This document shows positions 49,333 to 57,974 of a stretch of DNA of 64,000 nt, one piece after another. Below the pieces are notes generated by a model. That model made no database searches. It was given only the letters and a program-made list of their open reading frames with translations, and was not told the origin of the DNA. The position numbers and the translations under genes were made by a program. Each line of letters begins with the position of its first letter. The first letter of the stretch is position 1. The stretch is from positions 124,001 through 188,000 of the forward strand of contig NZ_PDZB01000001.1 of NCBI RefSeq assembly GCF_002743335.1. Reading direction: 5' to 3'. The stretch is from Sporosarcina sp. P32b. GTDB lineage: Bacteria; Bacillota; Bacilli; Bacillales_A; Planococcaceae.

Positions 49333-49363
49333 TTGGACAAAAATCATTAGTCTCAGCTACAAT
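49333..49363 (+). promoter_or_regulatory. Candidate proximal promoter of the fla/che operon
   Basis: TTGGACA (from 49333) and TACAAT (49358-49363), spacer 18-19 bases, about 120 bp before flgB. The weak CodY-like 15-mer overlaps its -35 region. Confidence 0.45.
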
Positions 49364-49487
49364 AGGAAAGTAGAATAATAAGAAATAACCTTTTTGATTA
49401 AAGATATTATTAAAGATTAGTATGAACTATAAAGAATTCTAAAATAACCGCGAAAAATGTACTAATTTACGGAAAGGTGGGGAAACG

Positions 49488-49877
49488 ATGGAGATTTATG
49501 GTGGTACCATCAACCTGCTTGAAAAAGGATTGGACTACTCATCTGCGAAAGGTAAAGCAATTTCGCAAAATATAGCGAATGTAGACACTCCCAACTATAA
49601 AACTAAAAATGTCAATTTTAAAGAAGTGTTTTCTGATGAGAAAAGTAAAGGCATAGAGGCATACAAAACCGACTCGAAGCATTTAGACTTTACACATTCT
49701 ACGACAAGTAAAACATTCGATGTATCTAATTTACGTTATCGACAAGATCGCAATGGTGTTGATATGGACAAAGAACAAGCAGATTTAGCTGCAAATCAAA
49801 TTTATAACTCTGCTTTGATAGAACGATTAAACGGGAAATTCAATTCATTACAAAGTGTTATTAAAGGAGGTCGTTGA
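49488..49877 (+). CDS. flgB: Flagellar basal-body rod protein FlgB
   Basis: 129 residues. It is a proximal rod subunit. The N-terminal rod motif ISQNIANVDTPNYKTKNV (about 26-43) is characteristic. GGAAAGGTGGGG lies upstream. It opens the long fla/che operon; its stop overlaps the region of the flgC start. Confidence 0.95.
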   Translation: MEIYGGTINLLEKGLDYSSAKGKAISQNIANVDTPNYKTKNVNFKEVFSDEKSKGIEAYKTDSKHLDFTHSTTSKTFDVSNLRYRQDRNGVDMDKEQADLAANQIYNSALIERLNGKFNSLQSVIKGGR

Positions 49878-49879
49878 TC

Positions 49880-50341
49880 ATGAGTATATTTCATAGTCTG
49901 AACTCGTCGACTTCTGCATTGACTGCTCAACGGTTACGTATGGATGTCATATCTTCCAATATGGCGAATGTTGATTCTACTCGGGCCAAGCAAGTAGAAG
50001 GCGAGTGGGAGCCGTATAGAAGAAAAACAGTCACTTTACAACCGAAGGAAGGTCAGTTCTCTTCATTCTTGCAAGCAGCAAGAGGTGTTCACTCACATGG
50101 TAATGCGGGAAATGGTGTGGCCGTAACACGTGTGAAAGAAGATCGGGAGACTCCGTTCAAATTGGTATTTGATCCCTCTCATCCTGATGCGAATGAAGAA
50201 GGTTATGTAGAGATGCCAAATATTGACCCATTGCGCGAAATGATTGATTTAATGTCTGCAACGAGATCGTATGAAGCGAATGTAACTGCGTTGAATGCAA
50301 ATAAATCTATGCTTATGAAAGCGCTGGAGATCGGAAGATAA
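49880..50341 (+). CDS. flgC: Flagellar basal-body rod protein FlgC
   Basis: 153 residues from ATG 49880, after AAAGGAGGTC; TTG 49874 overlaps the flgB stop and is a weaker start. It is a proximal rod subunit. The N-terminal motif RMDVISSNMANVDSTR and the C-terminal YEANVTALNANKSMLMKALEIG are typical of rod proteins. Confidence 0.95.
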   Translation: MSIFHSLNSSTSALTAQRLRMDVISSNMANVDSTRAKQVEGEWEPYRRKTVTLQPKEGQFSSFLQAARGVHSHGNAGNGVAVTRVKEDRETPFKLVFDPSHPDANEEGYVEMPNIDPLREMIDLMSATRSYEANVTALNANKSMLMKALEIGR

Positions 50342-50371
50342 TATAGTAGTATTCAAATAGGAGTGAACTAG

Positions 50372-50680
50372 ATGGCTATACAATCTATTACAGGTGCTAT
50401 GCCTGCAATGACGATGCAGCAACCCGAAGTGAAAGCACAGCGAACACCTTTTGAAGCTCAACAGAATTTCTCGGCAATGTTGAACGACGCAATTCATCAG
50501 GTAGACAACACGCAAAAGGTCTCAGATACTATGACAGCGAAGCTTGCTAAAGGTGAAGATGTCGATTTACACAATGTGATGATTTCGGCACAAAAAGCGA
50601 GTATTGCATTAAATGCAACAGTAGAAATGCGAAATAAAGTAGTAGAAGCATACCAAGAAATCATTAGAATGCCTGTCTAA
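50372..50680 (+). CDS. fliE: Flagellar hook-basal body protein FliE
   Basis: 102 residues. It joins the MS ring to the rod and is the first rod-type export substrate. The C-terminal KASIALNATVEMRNKVVEAYQEIIRM is the FliE hallmark. AGGAGTG lies upstream. A gap of 61 bases separates it from fliF. Confidence 0.94.
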   Translation: MAIQSITGAMPAMTMQQPEVKAQRTPFEAQQNFSAMLNDAIHQVDNTQKVSDTMTAKLAKGEDVDLHNVMISAQKASIALNATVEMRNKVVEAYQEIIRMPV

Positions 50681-50741
50681 CAGATAGAGAGCACTGGGCA
50701 CAAGTGGAATCTGGCCTAGTGAGGCTGACCGGGGGATTAGA

Positions 50742-50924
50742 ATGAAAGAAAGATTGACAAAGCTCAGAGCCGATCTCAAAGCTTTCTGGGGAAGTCGGAC
50801 AAAAAATCAAAAGATTATATATATAACGACAGCGGCGGGCATAATAGCACTGGCGGTTTTTTTTAACAATGACTATGTCCCGTACTACATATGTAACGCT
50901 CTATTCAGAAGTGTCACCTTCTGA
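50742..50924 (+). CDS. fliF: FliF N-terminal fragment (frame broken at T8 run)
   Basis: 60 codons from ATG 50742, preceded by GGGGGA. The first 41 residues match the FliF N-terminus: a basic segment (RADLKAFWGSRTKNQK) and the first transmembrane helix (IIYITTAAGIIALAVFF, 25-41). The frame then runs through eight T (50857-50864) into unrelated residues and stops at 50924. The rest of FliF continues in the +1 frame from the same point. Deleting one T would join the halves with no other change. See the entry for 50869-52344. Confidence 0.85.
   Translation: MKERLTKLRADLKAFWGSRTKNQKIIYITTAAGIIALAVFFNNDYVPYYICNALFRSVTF
50857..50864 (+). repeat. Homopolymer T8 at the fliF frame break
   Basis: Eight consecutive T residues after GG. 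With seven T the codons run GCG GTT TTT TTA ACA ATG ACT ATG, fusing the two fliF frames. The run is long enough for slipped-strand mispairing or RNA polymerase slippage. Confidence 0.95.
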
Positions 50925-52344
50925 AATTGGACGGATAAAAGAAGTCCTAGATGGACAGGGAGTGCCATATTTAGTGGAACCGGGTGGTACTGCAATTTCA
51001 GTGCCTGAAAAACAACTGGATAATTTACGTGTATCACTAGCGGCAGAAGGTTTCCCAGATTCGGGTCTAATCGATTATTCATTCTTCTCGGATAATGCCG
51101 GGTTTGGTACTACGGATAATGAATTTAATATGATTAAGCTTGCTGCAATGCAAACAGAATTAGCTAATCTAATAAAGGGTATAGAAGGTATTAAGGATGC
51201 AAAAGTAATGCTTACTTTACCGACAGAGGGAATTTTCGTAAATGACACGACATCGGAAGCTAGTGCAGCGATTATGTTGAAGACAAATCCCGGACAAAGC
51301 TTTTCTGAACAACAAATCACATCACTTTATAATCTAGTATCAAAAAGCTTGCCTAACCTATCTAATGAGAATATCGTCATTCAAAACCAATATTTTGAGT
51401 ACTTTGATCTAAAAGATGCAGGAGATTCTTACGGAGCTAGTGTGACGGATCAAATGGGTGTGAAAAAGACCATTGAGCGCGACTTGCAACGACAGGTTCA
51501 AATGATGCTCGGTACGTTGATGGGGCAAGACAAAGTAGTTGTATCCGTTACGACAGATATCGACTTTAAAAAAGAGCAACGTGAAGAGAATCTTGTGACA
51601 CCGGTGGATCCTGAAAACATGGAAGGTATTGCACTGAGCGTGCAAAGGATAACTGAATCATTCTCAGGTACCAATCCGGCAGTAGGCGGTACACCTGAAG
51701 GGGAAGATCCGACTGATAATCGGACTACCTATGTTGAAGGTGAAGGTGGAGACGGAGATTACGAGCGTCTAGAAGAAACAATTAATAATGAAGTAAATAG
51801 AATTAGAAAAGATATAGTAGAGAGCCCATACAAAATTAGTAATATCGGTATCCAAGTGATGATTGAACCCCCTACTGCTGATGATCCAACCTCATTGGAG
51901 CCTGAAGTACGACAGGATGTTGAACGTATTTTAGAGACGATAGTACGTACTTCATTGGATACAGAAGTAGCTGGAGAATTAACAGAGGAAATACTGGCTG
52001 AGAAAATAGCAGTTTCAGTTCAACCATTAAAGGGGAAAAACATCGCGTTTGAAGATACTAAGACATTCATTCCATGGTGGGTATATGTGATTGGCGGTGT
52101 ATTGCTACTTGCAATTATTGTTTTAGTTGTGCTGTTCTTGCGTAAGAGACGCAATGAAGCAGAAATGGAAGAAGAGCTGGCGTTGGAACAAGCTCAGACT
52201 CAATTAGATTCAGTACAAATCGATGACATCAACATGGAACAAGAGACAGAAGCGACAGCGCGTAGAAAACAATTGGAGAAAATGGCTAAAGAAAAACCTG
52301 AAGAGTTTGCGAAACTATTGCGAACATGGATCGCCAAAGAATAA
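50869..52344 (+). CDS. fliF: Flagellar MS-ring protein FliF, main part (separated from its N-terminus)
   Basis: 491 codons from ATG 50869 to the stop, frame +1 relative to the N-terminal fragment at 50742. It holds the whole ring-building region: VTLYSEVSPSEIGRIKEVLD, IDYSFFSDNAGFGTTDNEFN, MQTELANLIKGIEGIKDAKV, then a second transmembrane helix (about 403-425) and the FliG-binding tail. FliF forms the MS ring, the base on which the export gate and C ring assemble. Starting at 50869 would leave it without its first transmembrane helix and without a ribosome-binding site, so on its own it should not work. No other damage is seen, and all downstream flagellar genes are intact. Confidence 0.9.
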   Translation: MTMSRTTYVTLYSEVSPSEIGRIKEVLDGQGVPYLVEPGGTAISVPEKQLDNLRVSLAAEGFPDSGLIDYSFFSDNAGFGTTDNEFNMIKLAAMQTELANLIKGIEGIKDAKVMLTLPTEGIFVNDTTSEASAAIMLKTNPGQSFSEQQITSLYNLVSKSLPNLSNENIVIQNQYFEYFDLKDAGDSYGASVTDQMGVKKTIERDLQRQVQMMLGTLMGQDKVVVSVTTDIDFKKEQREENLVTPVDPENMEGIALSVQRITESFSGTNPAVGGTPEGEDPTDNRTTYVEGEGGDGDYERLEETINNEVNRIRKDIVESPYKISNIGIQVMIEPPTADDPTSLEPEVRQDVERILETIVRTSLDTEVAGELTEEILAEKIAVSVQPLKGKNIAFEDTKTFIPWWVYVIGGVLLLAIIVLVVLFLRKRRNEAEMEEELALEQAQTQLDSVQIDDINMEQETEATARRKQLEKMAKEKPEEFAKLLRTWIAKE

Positions 52345-52357
52345 CGGAGGGGTTTAG

Positions 52358-53371
52358 TTGGTTAAGAAAAACAAAGACATGTCAGGGAAACAAAAAGCTG
52401 CCCTTCTGCTTATCTCATTGGGTCCTGAAGTCTCAGCCTCAGTCTATAAGCATTTGAATGAAGAGGAGATCGAGCAACTGACGTTGGAGATTTCAGGTGT
52501 GAAAAAAGTAGAATCCTCAGTAAAAGAAGAGATTATTGAAGAGTTTCATCATATCGCTCTTGCACAGGATTACATTTCTCAAGGTGGTATTGGCTATGCC
52601 AAGACAGTACTTGAAAAAGCACTCGGAAAAGAACATGCCCAAGCAATTATTAACCGTCTGACATCTTCCCTACAAGTGCGACCGTTTGATTTCGCTAGAC
52701 GTGCAGAACCTTCACAAATACTAAACTTTATCCAAAATGAACACCCACAGACAATTGCATTAATTTTATCTTATTTGGAGGCGGAACAAGCAGGATTAAT
52801 CCTGTCACAGCTTCCACAAGAAACGCAAGCGGATATTGCAAAACGAATAGCTACAATGGAATCGACTTCTCCTGAAGTAATCAGTGAGATCGAAGCAGTA
52901 CTTGAACGAAAATTATCATCTACTGTAACTCAAGACTTTACCGAAACAGGCGGCGTAGACGCGGTAGTTGAAGTGTTAAATGGTGTAGATCGTTCGACAG
53001 AGAAAACAATTCTCGATGCTCTTGAAATTCAAGATCCTGAGCTTGCTGAAGAAATCCGGAAAAGAATGTTTGTCTTCGAAGATATTATCACATTGGATAA
53101 CCGATCAATTCAACGCGTCATACGTGATTGTGAAAATGAAGATTTGATTTTAGCGATGAAAGTGTCTAGTGAAGAAGTAAAAGATATACTATTCAAAAAC
53201 ATGTCACAACGTATGGCAGAATCATTCAAAGAAGAAATGGATGTAATGGGACCTGTGCGACTGCGTGACGTGGAGGAAGCACAGTCTCGAATCGTAGGAA
53301 TCATCCGTAGACTTGAAGATGCGGGAGAAATCATCATAGCGCGTGGTGGAGGAGATGACATCATTGTCTAA
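52358..53371 (+). CDS. fliG: Flagellar motor switch protein FliG
   Basis: 337 residues from a TTG start, with CGGAGGGG upstream. It links FliF to FliM and meets the stator. It starts with the KQKAALLLISLGPEVSASVYKHL region. The middle has EHPQTIALILSYLE, and the C-terminal domain carries charged torque residues (RSIQRVIRDCENEDLILAMK and MSQRMAESFKEEM). It overlaps the start of fliH. Confidence 0.96.
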   Translation: MVKKNKDMSGKQKAALLLISLGPEVSASVYKHLNEEEIEQLTLEISGVKKVESSVKEEIIEEFHHIALAQDYISQGGIGYAKTVLEKALGKEHAQAIINRLTSSLQVRPFDFARRAEPSQILNFIQNEHPQTIALILSYLEAEQAGLILSQLPQETQADIAKRIATMESTSPEVISEIEAVLERKLSSTVTQDFTETGGVDAVVEVLNGVDRSTEKTILDALEIQDPELAEEIRKRMFVFEDIITLDNRSIQRVIRDCENEDLILAMKVSSEEVKDILFKNMSQRMAESFKEEMDVMGPVRLRDVEEAQSRIVGIIRRLEDAGEIIIARGGGDDIIV

Positions 53372-54137
53372 TCTGTTTCGTTCCGAGCGAACTATAATGA
53401 ATCAAAGTCCGACAAAAGCGATATCAATACGCAACTTGCAGTCGGTGGAACCAACTGATGAAGCGGAAGAGCCAGTGAGCACAGGCATGATGTTTATGGA
53501 GCGCAATCGCTTATTGCAGGAGATAGAGCAACGAAAGAATATTATAGATACTGAAATTCAACAGCGATTGGAACAAGCGGCGGCGGATATCGAATCGATG
53601 CATGCGGCTTGGGCAAGTGAAAAAGAAGAACTGCAACAACAAGCATATGACGAAGGGTTTCAAGTCGGATTCGACGATGGACGCAATAAGGCAATCGCGG
53701 AAATGAGTGAAATGATAGAGTCTGCGAACGAAATTACTACATTATCTTATGAGAATGCTACGCAATATTTAATAAATCAAGAACGGGTGATTTTAGATAT
53801 TGGAATGCACTCAGCAGAACGAATAATTAATAAAGTGATAGAAGCAGATGATGAGGCGTATTTATCCATCGTAAGGAAAGGGATTAAGGAAGCACAGGAG
53901 AGCAAAGAGATAAAATTATTCGTACCAACTGAACAGTTTAAAATGGTAACGACACATCGCTCTGAGCTAGCTTCAATATTTCCGCCAGAAACTCCATTCC
54001 TTATTTTTGTCAATGAAGATTTCAATGCAACAGATTGTTTTATCGAAACGAACCATGGCCGAATCGTAGTGAGTGTAGATGAGCAACTGAATGAACTGAA
54101 AGAACAATTGGTGAAAATTATGGAAGATGGTGTGTGA
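53355..54137 (+). CDS. fliH: Flagellar assembly protein FliH
   Basis: 260 residues from ATG 53355. Starts at GTG 53343 or TTG 53364 are also possible; the TTG is better spaced from GGAGG, so the start is uncertain by a few residues. FliH binds FliI and tethers the export ATPase to the C ring. The sequence is a Glu/Gln-rich coiled coil (about 40-110) with glycine-spaced EGFQVGFDDG, then the conserved C-terminal domain (LDIGMHSAERIINKVIE). It overlaps fliI by four bases. Confidence 0.9.
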   Translation: MTSLSNLFRSERTIMNQSPTKAISIRNLQSVEPTDEAEEPVSTGMMFMERNRLLQEIEQRKNIIDTEIQQRLEQAAADIESMHAAWASEKEELQQQAYDEGFQVGFDDGRNKAIAEMSEMIESANEITTLSYENATQYLINQERVILDIGMHSAERIINKVIEADDEAYLSIVRKGIKEAQESKEIKLFVPTEQFKMVTTHRSELASIFPPETPFLIFVNEDFNATDCFIETNHGRIVVSVDEQLNELKEQLVKIMEDGV

Positions 54138-55474
54138 ATGTGAAAAAAGCCGAAGATTTAATTCCAATCATTCCAAATATCAACACCTTTAAAAAATATG
54201 GTCGGGTAATACGGGTTGTTGGATTGCTAATTGAATCCAAAGGTCCTGAGTCATCGATTGGAGATGTATGTTTTATCCATTTGAACGTTCCTGAAGGAGG
54301 ACGCTCTCTAATTCAAGCAGAGGTTGTAGGTTTTAGGGAAGAGATTGTCATGCTGATGCCTTACACGGATATACGCAATATATCAAGTGGCTGTCTAGTT
54401 GAAACTCTTGGCAAGCCACTTGAAGTAAAAGTAGGCATGAATTTATTAGGACAAGTCCTCGATTCTTTAGGTAAGCCTATTGATTCAAGTGCATTGCCTA
54501 AAGGCTTGGCAACTGTTCGTACAGAAAACAGTCCACCGAACGTTTTGACACGACCTACAATTAATGACAAGTTAGCTGTAGGTGTGAAAGCCATCGATGG
54601 CATGTTAACGGTAGGTAGCGGTCAACGTGTAGGTATTTTCGCGGGATCCGGTGTCGGCAAGAGTACATTATTAGGGATGATCGCACGCAATACGGAAGCG
54701 GATATTAACGTGATTGCCCTAATAGGTGAACGTGGCCGTGAAGTACGTGAATTTATCGACAGAGACTTGGGTCCAGAAGGTCTTAAGAAAACAATTGTAG
54801 TAGCGGCCACTTCTGATCAGCCGGCACTTATGCGAATTAAAGGCGCTATGACAGCAACGGCCATTGCAGAATACTTCAGGGATAAAGGACTGAACGTGAT
54901 GTTGATGATGGATTCAGTCACACGTGTAGCCATGGCACAGCGTGAGATTGGTCTGGCGGTTGGAGAACCACCAGCAACACGGGGATATACTCCTTCTGTT
55001 TTCGCTATTTTACCTAAGCTTTTGGAACGTAGCGGAACTAATGAAAAAGGAGCCATTACTGCATTCTATACCGTGCTAGTTGACGGTGACGATATGAATG
55101 AGCCTATAGCGGATGCTGTTCGAGGTATTCTAGACGGTCATATAGTCTTGGACCGTACACTTGCCAATAAAGGTCAGTACCCTGCAATCAATATTTTGAA
55201 AAGTGTCAGTCGTCTGATGAATCATATTGCAGATCCTGAACATTTGAAGGCAGCCGCGAAATTACGCGAACTGTATTATGCCTACGACAAATCCGAGGAT
55301 TTAATTAATATTGGTGCATATAAAAAAGGGACGTCTCGTGAAATTGACGAAGCGATTGAATATGAGCCAATCATTACCGATTTTCTAAAACAAAAATTTA
55401 ATGAGAATATCCAATTGGAAGATACGGTAAATGAAATGATCGCGTTAGCTTCTGGAGGAGGAGAGCGCAGATGA
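54134..55474 (+). CDS. fliI: Flagellum-specific ATPase FliI
   Basis: 446 residues from GTG 54134 (GTG 54140 is an alternative). It is the type III export ATPase, related to F1-beta. Walker A GSGVGKST is at 171-178, followed by IGERGREVREFIDRDLG, Walker B VMLMMDSVTRVAMAQREIGLA and the signature PPATRGYTPSVFAILPKLLERSG. The fliH-fliI-fliJ order is standard. Confidence 0.96.
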   Translation: MNVKKAEDLIPIIPNINTFKKYGRVIRVVGLLIESKGPESSIGDVCFIHLNVPEGGRSLIQAEVVGFREEIVMLMPYTDIRNISSGCLVETLGKPLEVKVGMNLLGQVLDSLGKPIDSSALPKGLATVRTENSPPNVLTRPTINDKLAVGVKAIDGMLTVGSGQRVGIFAGSGVGKSTLLGMIARNTEADINVIALIGERGREVREFIDRDLGPEGLKKTIVVAATSDQPALMRIKGAMTATAIAEYFRDKGLNVMLMMDSVTRVAMAQREIGLAVGEPPATRGYTPSVFAILPKLLERSGTNEKGAITAFYTVLVDGDDMNEPIADAVRGILDGHIVLDRTLANKGQYPAINILKSVSRLMNHIADPEHLKAAAKLRELYYAYDKSEDLINIGAYKKGTSREIDEAIEYEPIITDFLKQKFNENIQLEDTVNEMIALASGGGERR

Positions 55475-55923
55475 CTTCATTCCTTTATCGTTTTGATAAA
55501 GTGCTGAATTTACGTGAACAAGAACGTGATGAAACAGAAATGGCTTATAAAGAAGCAATCGAAGAATTTGAAAAGATCGCAACACAATTGTATGACCAGA
55601 TGAAAAAGAAAGAAAATATCTTGGAAGAACAGCAACAACGAATGACTACAGGTTTTTCCATTGATGATTTGCACAGCTATTCTCGATTCATAAACACACT
55701 TGATTTGACGATTGACCATATTCAGCAAGAAGTAATGAAATCCCGAACGAAAATGAATTGGTATGAATCTCAATTATTAGACAAGAATATTGAAGTGAAA
55801 AAGTTTGAGAAGATGAAAGAAATTGGAAAAGAACAATATGATGCTGAAATGGAACACGTAGAGACAAATCGAATTGACGAGCTATCGACGATGAAGTTTC
55901 GTTCAAGAGAAGACGGGTGGTAA
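55471..55923 (+). CDS. fliJ: Flagellar export chaperone FliJ
   Basis: 150 residues, overlapping fliI by four bases; GGAGGAGGAG lies upstream. FliJ is a coiled-coil rotor-like protein that works with FliI and FlhA. It starts FLYRFDKVLNLREQERDETE, typical of the family, and is predicted helical throughout with many Glu, Lys and Gln residues. Confidence 0.9.
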   Translation: MTSFLYRFDKVLNLREQERDETEMAYKEAIEEFEKIATQLYDQMKKKENILEEQQQRMTTGFSIDDLHSYSRFINTLDLTIDHIQQEVMKSRTKMNWYESQLLDKNIEVKKFEKMKEIGKEQYDAEMEHVETNRIDELSTMKFRSREDGW

Positions 55924-55924
55924 A

Positions 55925-56536
55925 GTGGCTAAGTTGAAAAAGAAAAGAGTGGTTGGAGAATCAGTGGATAGGCAAAGCAAAAAGTCTATTGGCTTTTTCC
56001 AAATATTGCTCGCGTGGATCATCATCCCTCTTATGTTCACAACGGCTGTCGTTCTGATTATAGCCAAAGTAGCTGATGTCAATGTCTTTGATCAGGCGAA
56101 GGAGTGGACATCAAAAGTTCCATTCCTTGAACAAAAAGAAACGGATGAAAAGGTCGAGGGAGATCTAATATTGGAGGAACGTGTCATTTCTCTTCAAGCA
56201 GAGATTCAAGAAAAAGAAGCGCAGTTATTTGAAGTTCAAGATGAACTCACACAAGTAAAAGATTCGAACGAAACACTTGTAATAGAGAAAGAAAAGCTGA
56301 ATGAAGAAATCGAGAAATTAAAACTTGCGCAAAGTGAATCTACACGTGATTTCAAAGAAATTGTCACAACGTACGAGCAAATGTCAGCCAAATCCTCAGC
56401 TCCTGTCATTACGAAAATGGGAGACGCGGAAGCTGTTCAAATATTATCTAGTCTAAAGCCCGCTACTTTAGCATCTATACTAGAGAAAATGTCCCCTGAA
56501 GATGCCGCAAAATATACTTCTATGCTCACGAAGTAG
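55925..56536 (+). CDS. ylxF: YlxF-like (MotE/MgtE-N-like) flagellar operon protein
   Basis: 203 residues from GTG 55925, one base after the fliJ stop. There is a basic N-terminus, one transmembrane helix (about 26-48, LLAWIIIPLMFTTAVVLII), a long coiled coil (about 80-140) and a C-terminal MgtE_N-like segment (AVQILSSLKPATLASILEKM). This layout matches YlxF of B. subtilis and resembles MotE, a periplasmic chaperone for MotC in other bacteria. A motor- or export-related role is inference. Confidence 0.8.
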   Translation: MAKLKKKRVVGESVDRQSKKSIGFFQILLAWIIIPLMFTTAVVLIIAKVADVNVFDQAKEWTSKVPFLEQKETDEKVEGDLILEERVISLQAEIQEKEAQLFEVQDELTQVKDSNETLVIEKEKLNEEIEKLKLAQSESTRDFKEIVTTYEQMSAKSSAPVITKMGDAEAVQILSSLKPATLASILEKMSPEDAAKYTSMLTK

Positions 56537-56564
56537 TACAATAGTGTATGAGGGAGGTGAAATA

Positions 56565-57971
56565 GTGAATTTAGGACTACTAATGAACATTGGTGCACCA
56601 AGCATGCCTATGAATTCATCCGCTTCAACAGCGAATGTTGAAGGGAAAGGATTTGGTAGTGTGTTCCAAGATCTTATGTCTGCTACAGCTTTGCCTGTTG
56701 CAATCAAGTTAATAGATACGGAACAAGAGTTAACCGAATTACTTGGTGATGTTCTAAACGCTGGCTCTTTGGAAGAGCTAGAAGGATTCCTTAAAGAGTT
56801 AGAGCGGCCTGTTAAGTCAACAGCTGTTGCCGGTTTTTTAAAAGATTCAGGAATGCTTCGGGATATTACGGAAAATGATGTAGCTGTTAAAACGTTGCTT
56901 TCAGGAATACTAGAAGGAGACCAGCTCCAAAATAAACCAGTAGAGTTAAGTGAAGATGCTGAATTAAGGTTAACGGATCTACCAAACTTGCAGGAGTTCC
57001 CTAGTCTGCAACAATTAGCACATCTTATTAGTGAAAAACCTGATAAACTAGTAGAAACGATTACAAACGTCCTAGAAGATGTTGGTATGACCAAAGAACA
57101 GCTTGATCAGATGGCAACTACAGGGGATATCTGGTTCATGCTCGATGTACTACAGAAATTACCTACTGAAAAAGTTCAAGCTGCGATTGAGAAAATACTA
57201 CCTAAAGTAACAGTGGAATTAACGGTATTGCTTAAAGCAATTGAACTAGCGGCACCTAAAATGGATTTATTTACAAAACAGATAGATCTTGTAGAAACGA
57301 TCAAGCCAATTCTTTCACAATTTGCAGGTCAACTGGAACAAAAGATTGTTCAACCTGAAGTGAAGCAACCTTTACAAATTCCACCGACAATGCAGCATAT
57401 CGTTCGGTTCATGACAGAACAATCTGCCGCGGATACAAAGCAACAAGATCAACAGTCGAAGCCAAATGAAACTGTAACTCCAGTTTTAGCCGCTACGCAG
57501 AATGAAACAAGACCGGTCTTCCAAATGAATGCTACAGAGAAAGTACCGGAGAGCCGAAGTGAGGCATTGATGCGGGAATTCCAAGCAGTACTAAACAGGG
57601 CGAATTTCGGTCAAACAAATGGAATGAATCGGATTTCAATTAAATTATATCCAGAACATCTTGGACAAATACGTGTTGAACTTTTGGAAGTGAATGGTGT
57701 TATGACTGCAAGGATTTTAGCATCTACTGCGATGGCGCGTGAAATGCTCGACAGCCAAATGCATCAGTTGCGCCAAGCTTTCACACAACAGAACTTACAA
57801 GTAGAACGGATCGATTTATCACAAACGCTACAAGATCCTTCAAAGAGTGATCGGGAACAGGCATTTAATAAACAAAATCAGCAACAAAAAGAACAAGCTA
57901 CCGAACAAAATGAAACACCAGATGAACAGGAACAAACATTCCAAGAATTCATGATTGAACTGGAGGTGTAA
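56565..57971 (+). CDS. fliK: Flagellar hook-length control protein FliK
   Basis: 468 residues from GTG 56565, with GGGAGGTG upstream; the open frame begins at 56502, inside the end of ylxF. FliK measures the hook and switches export specificity by contacting FlhB. The long N-terminal part is low in conserved motifs. The C-terminal Flg_hook domain (about 345-430) has ISIKLYPEHLGQIRVELLE and LDSQMHQLRQAFTQQNLQVE, followed by a Gln/Glu-rich tail. Confidence 0.9.
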   Translation: MNLGLLMNIGAPSMPMNSSASTANVEGKGFGSVFQDLMSATALPVAIKLIDTEQELTELLGDVLNAGSLEELEGFLKELERPVKSTAVAGFLKDSGMLRDITENDVAVKTLLSGILEGDQLQNKPVELSEDAELRLTDLPNLQEFPSLQQLAHLISEKPDKLVETITNVLEDVGMTKEQLDQMATTGDIWFMLDVLQKLPTEKVQAAIEKILPKVTVELTVLLKAIELAAPKMDLFTKQIDLVETIKPILSQFAGQLEQKIVQPEVKQPLQIPPTMQHIVRFMTEQSAADTKQQDQQSKPNETVTPVLAATQNETRPVFQMNATEKVPESRSEALMREFQAVLNRANFGQTNGMNRISIKLYPEHLGQIRVELLEVNGVMTARILASTAMAREMLDSQMHQLRQAFTQQNLQVERIDLSQTLQDPSKSDREQAFNKQNQQQKEQATEQNETPDEQEQTFQEFMIELEV

Positions 57972-57974
57972 ATA

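Larger units (their letters stand above)
48943..49487. other. Intergenic region between codY and the fla/che operon
   Basis: 545 bp, AT-rich, with no credible gene. It holds the codY terminator (48972-49025), two candidate promoters (49162-49191 and 49333-49363) and the flgB ribosome-binding site. I found no convincing SigD promoter. A 15-mer CATTTAGAAAACATT at 49320-49334 matches the CodY box (AATTTTCWGAAAATT) at 10 of 15 positions, which is weak. Confidence 0.7.

Noticed and set aside
49320-49334. CodY box before the flagellar operon as a firm site
   Set aside because: Five mismatches to the 15-bp consensus; AT-rich DNA gives such matches by chance. Kept only as a weak hint.
56480-57094. 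Open frame of 204 codons on the - strand opposite ylxF/fliK
   Set aside because: Antisense shadow of fliK with biased Ser content and no ribosome-binding site or family match.
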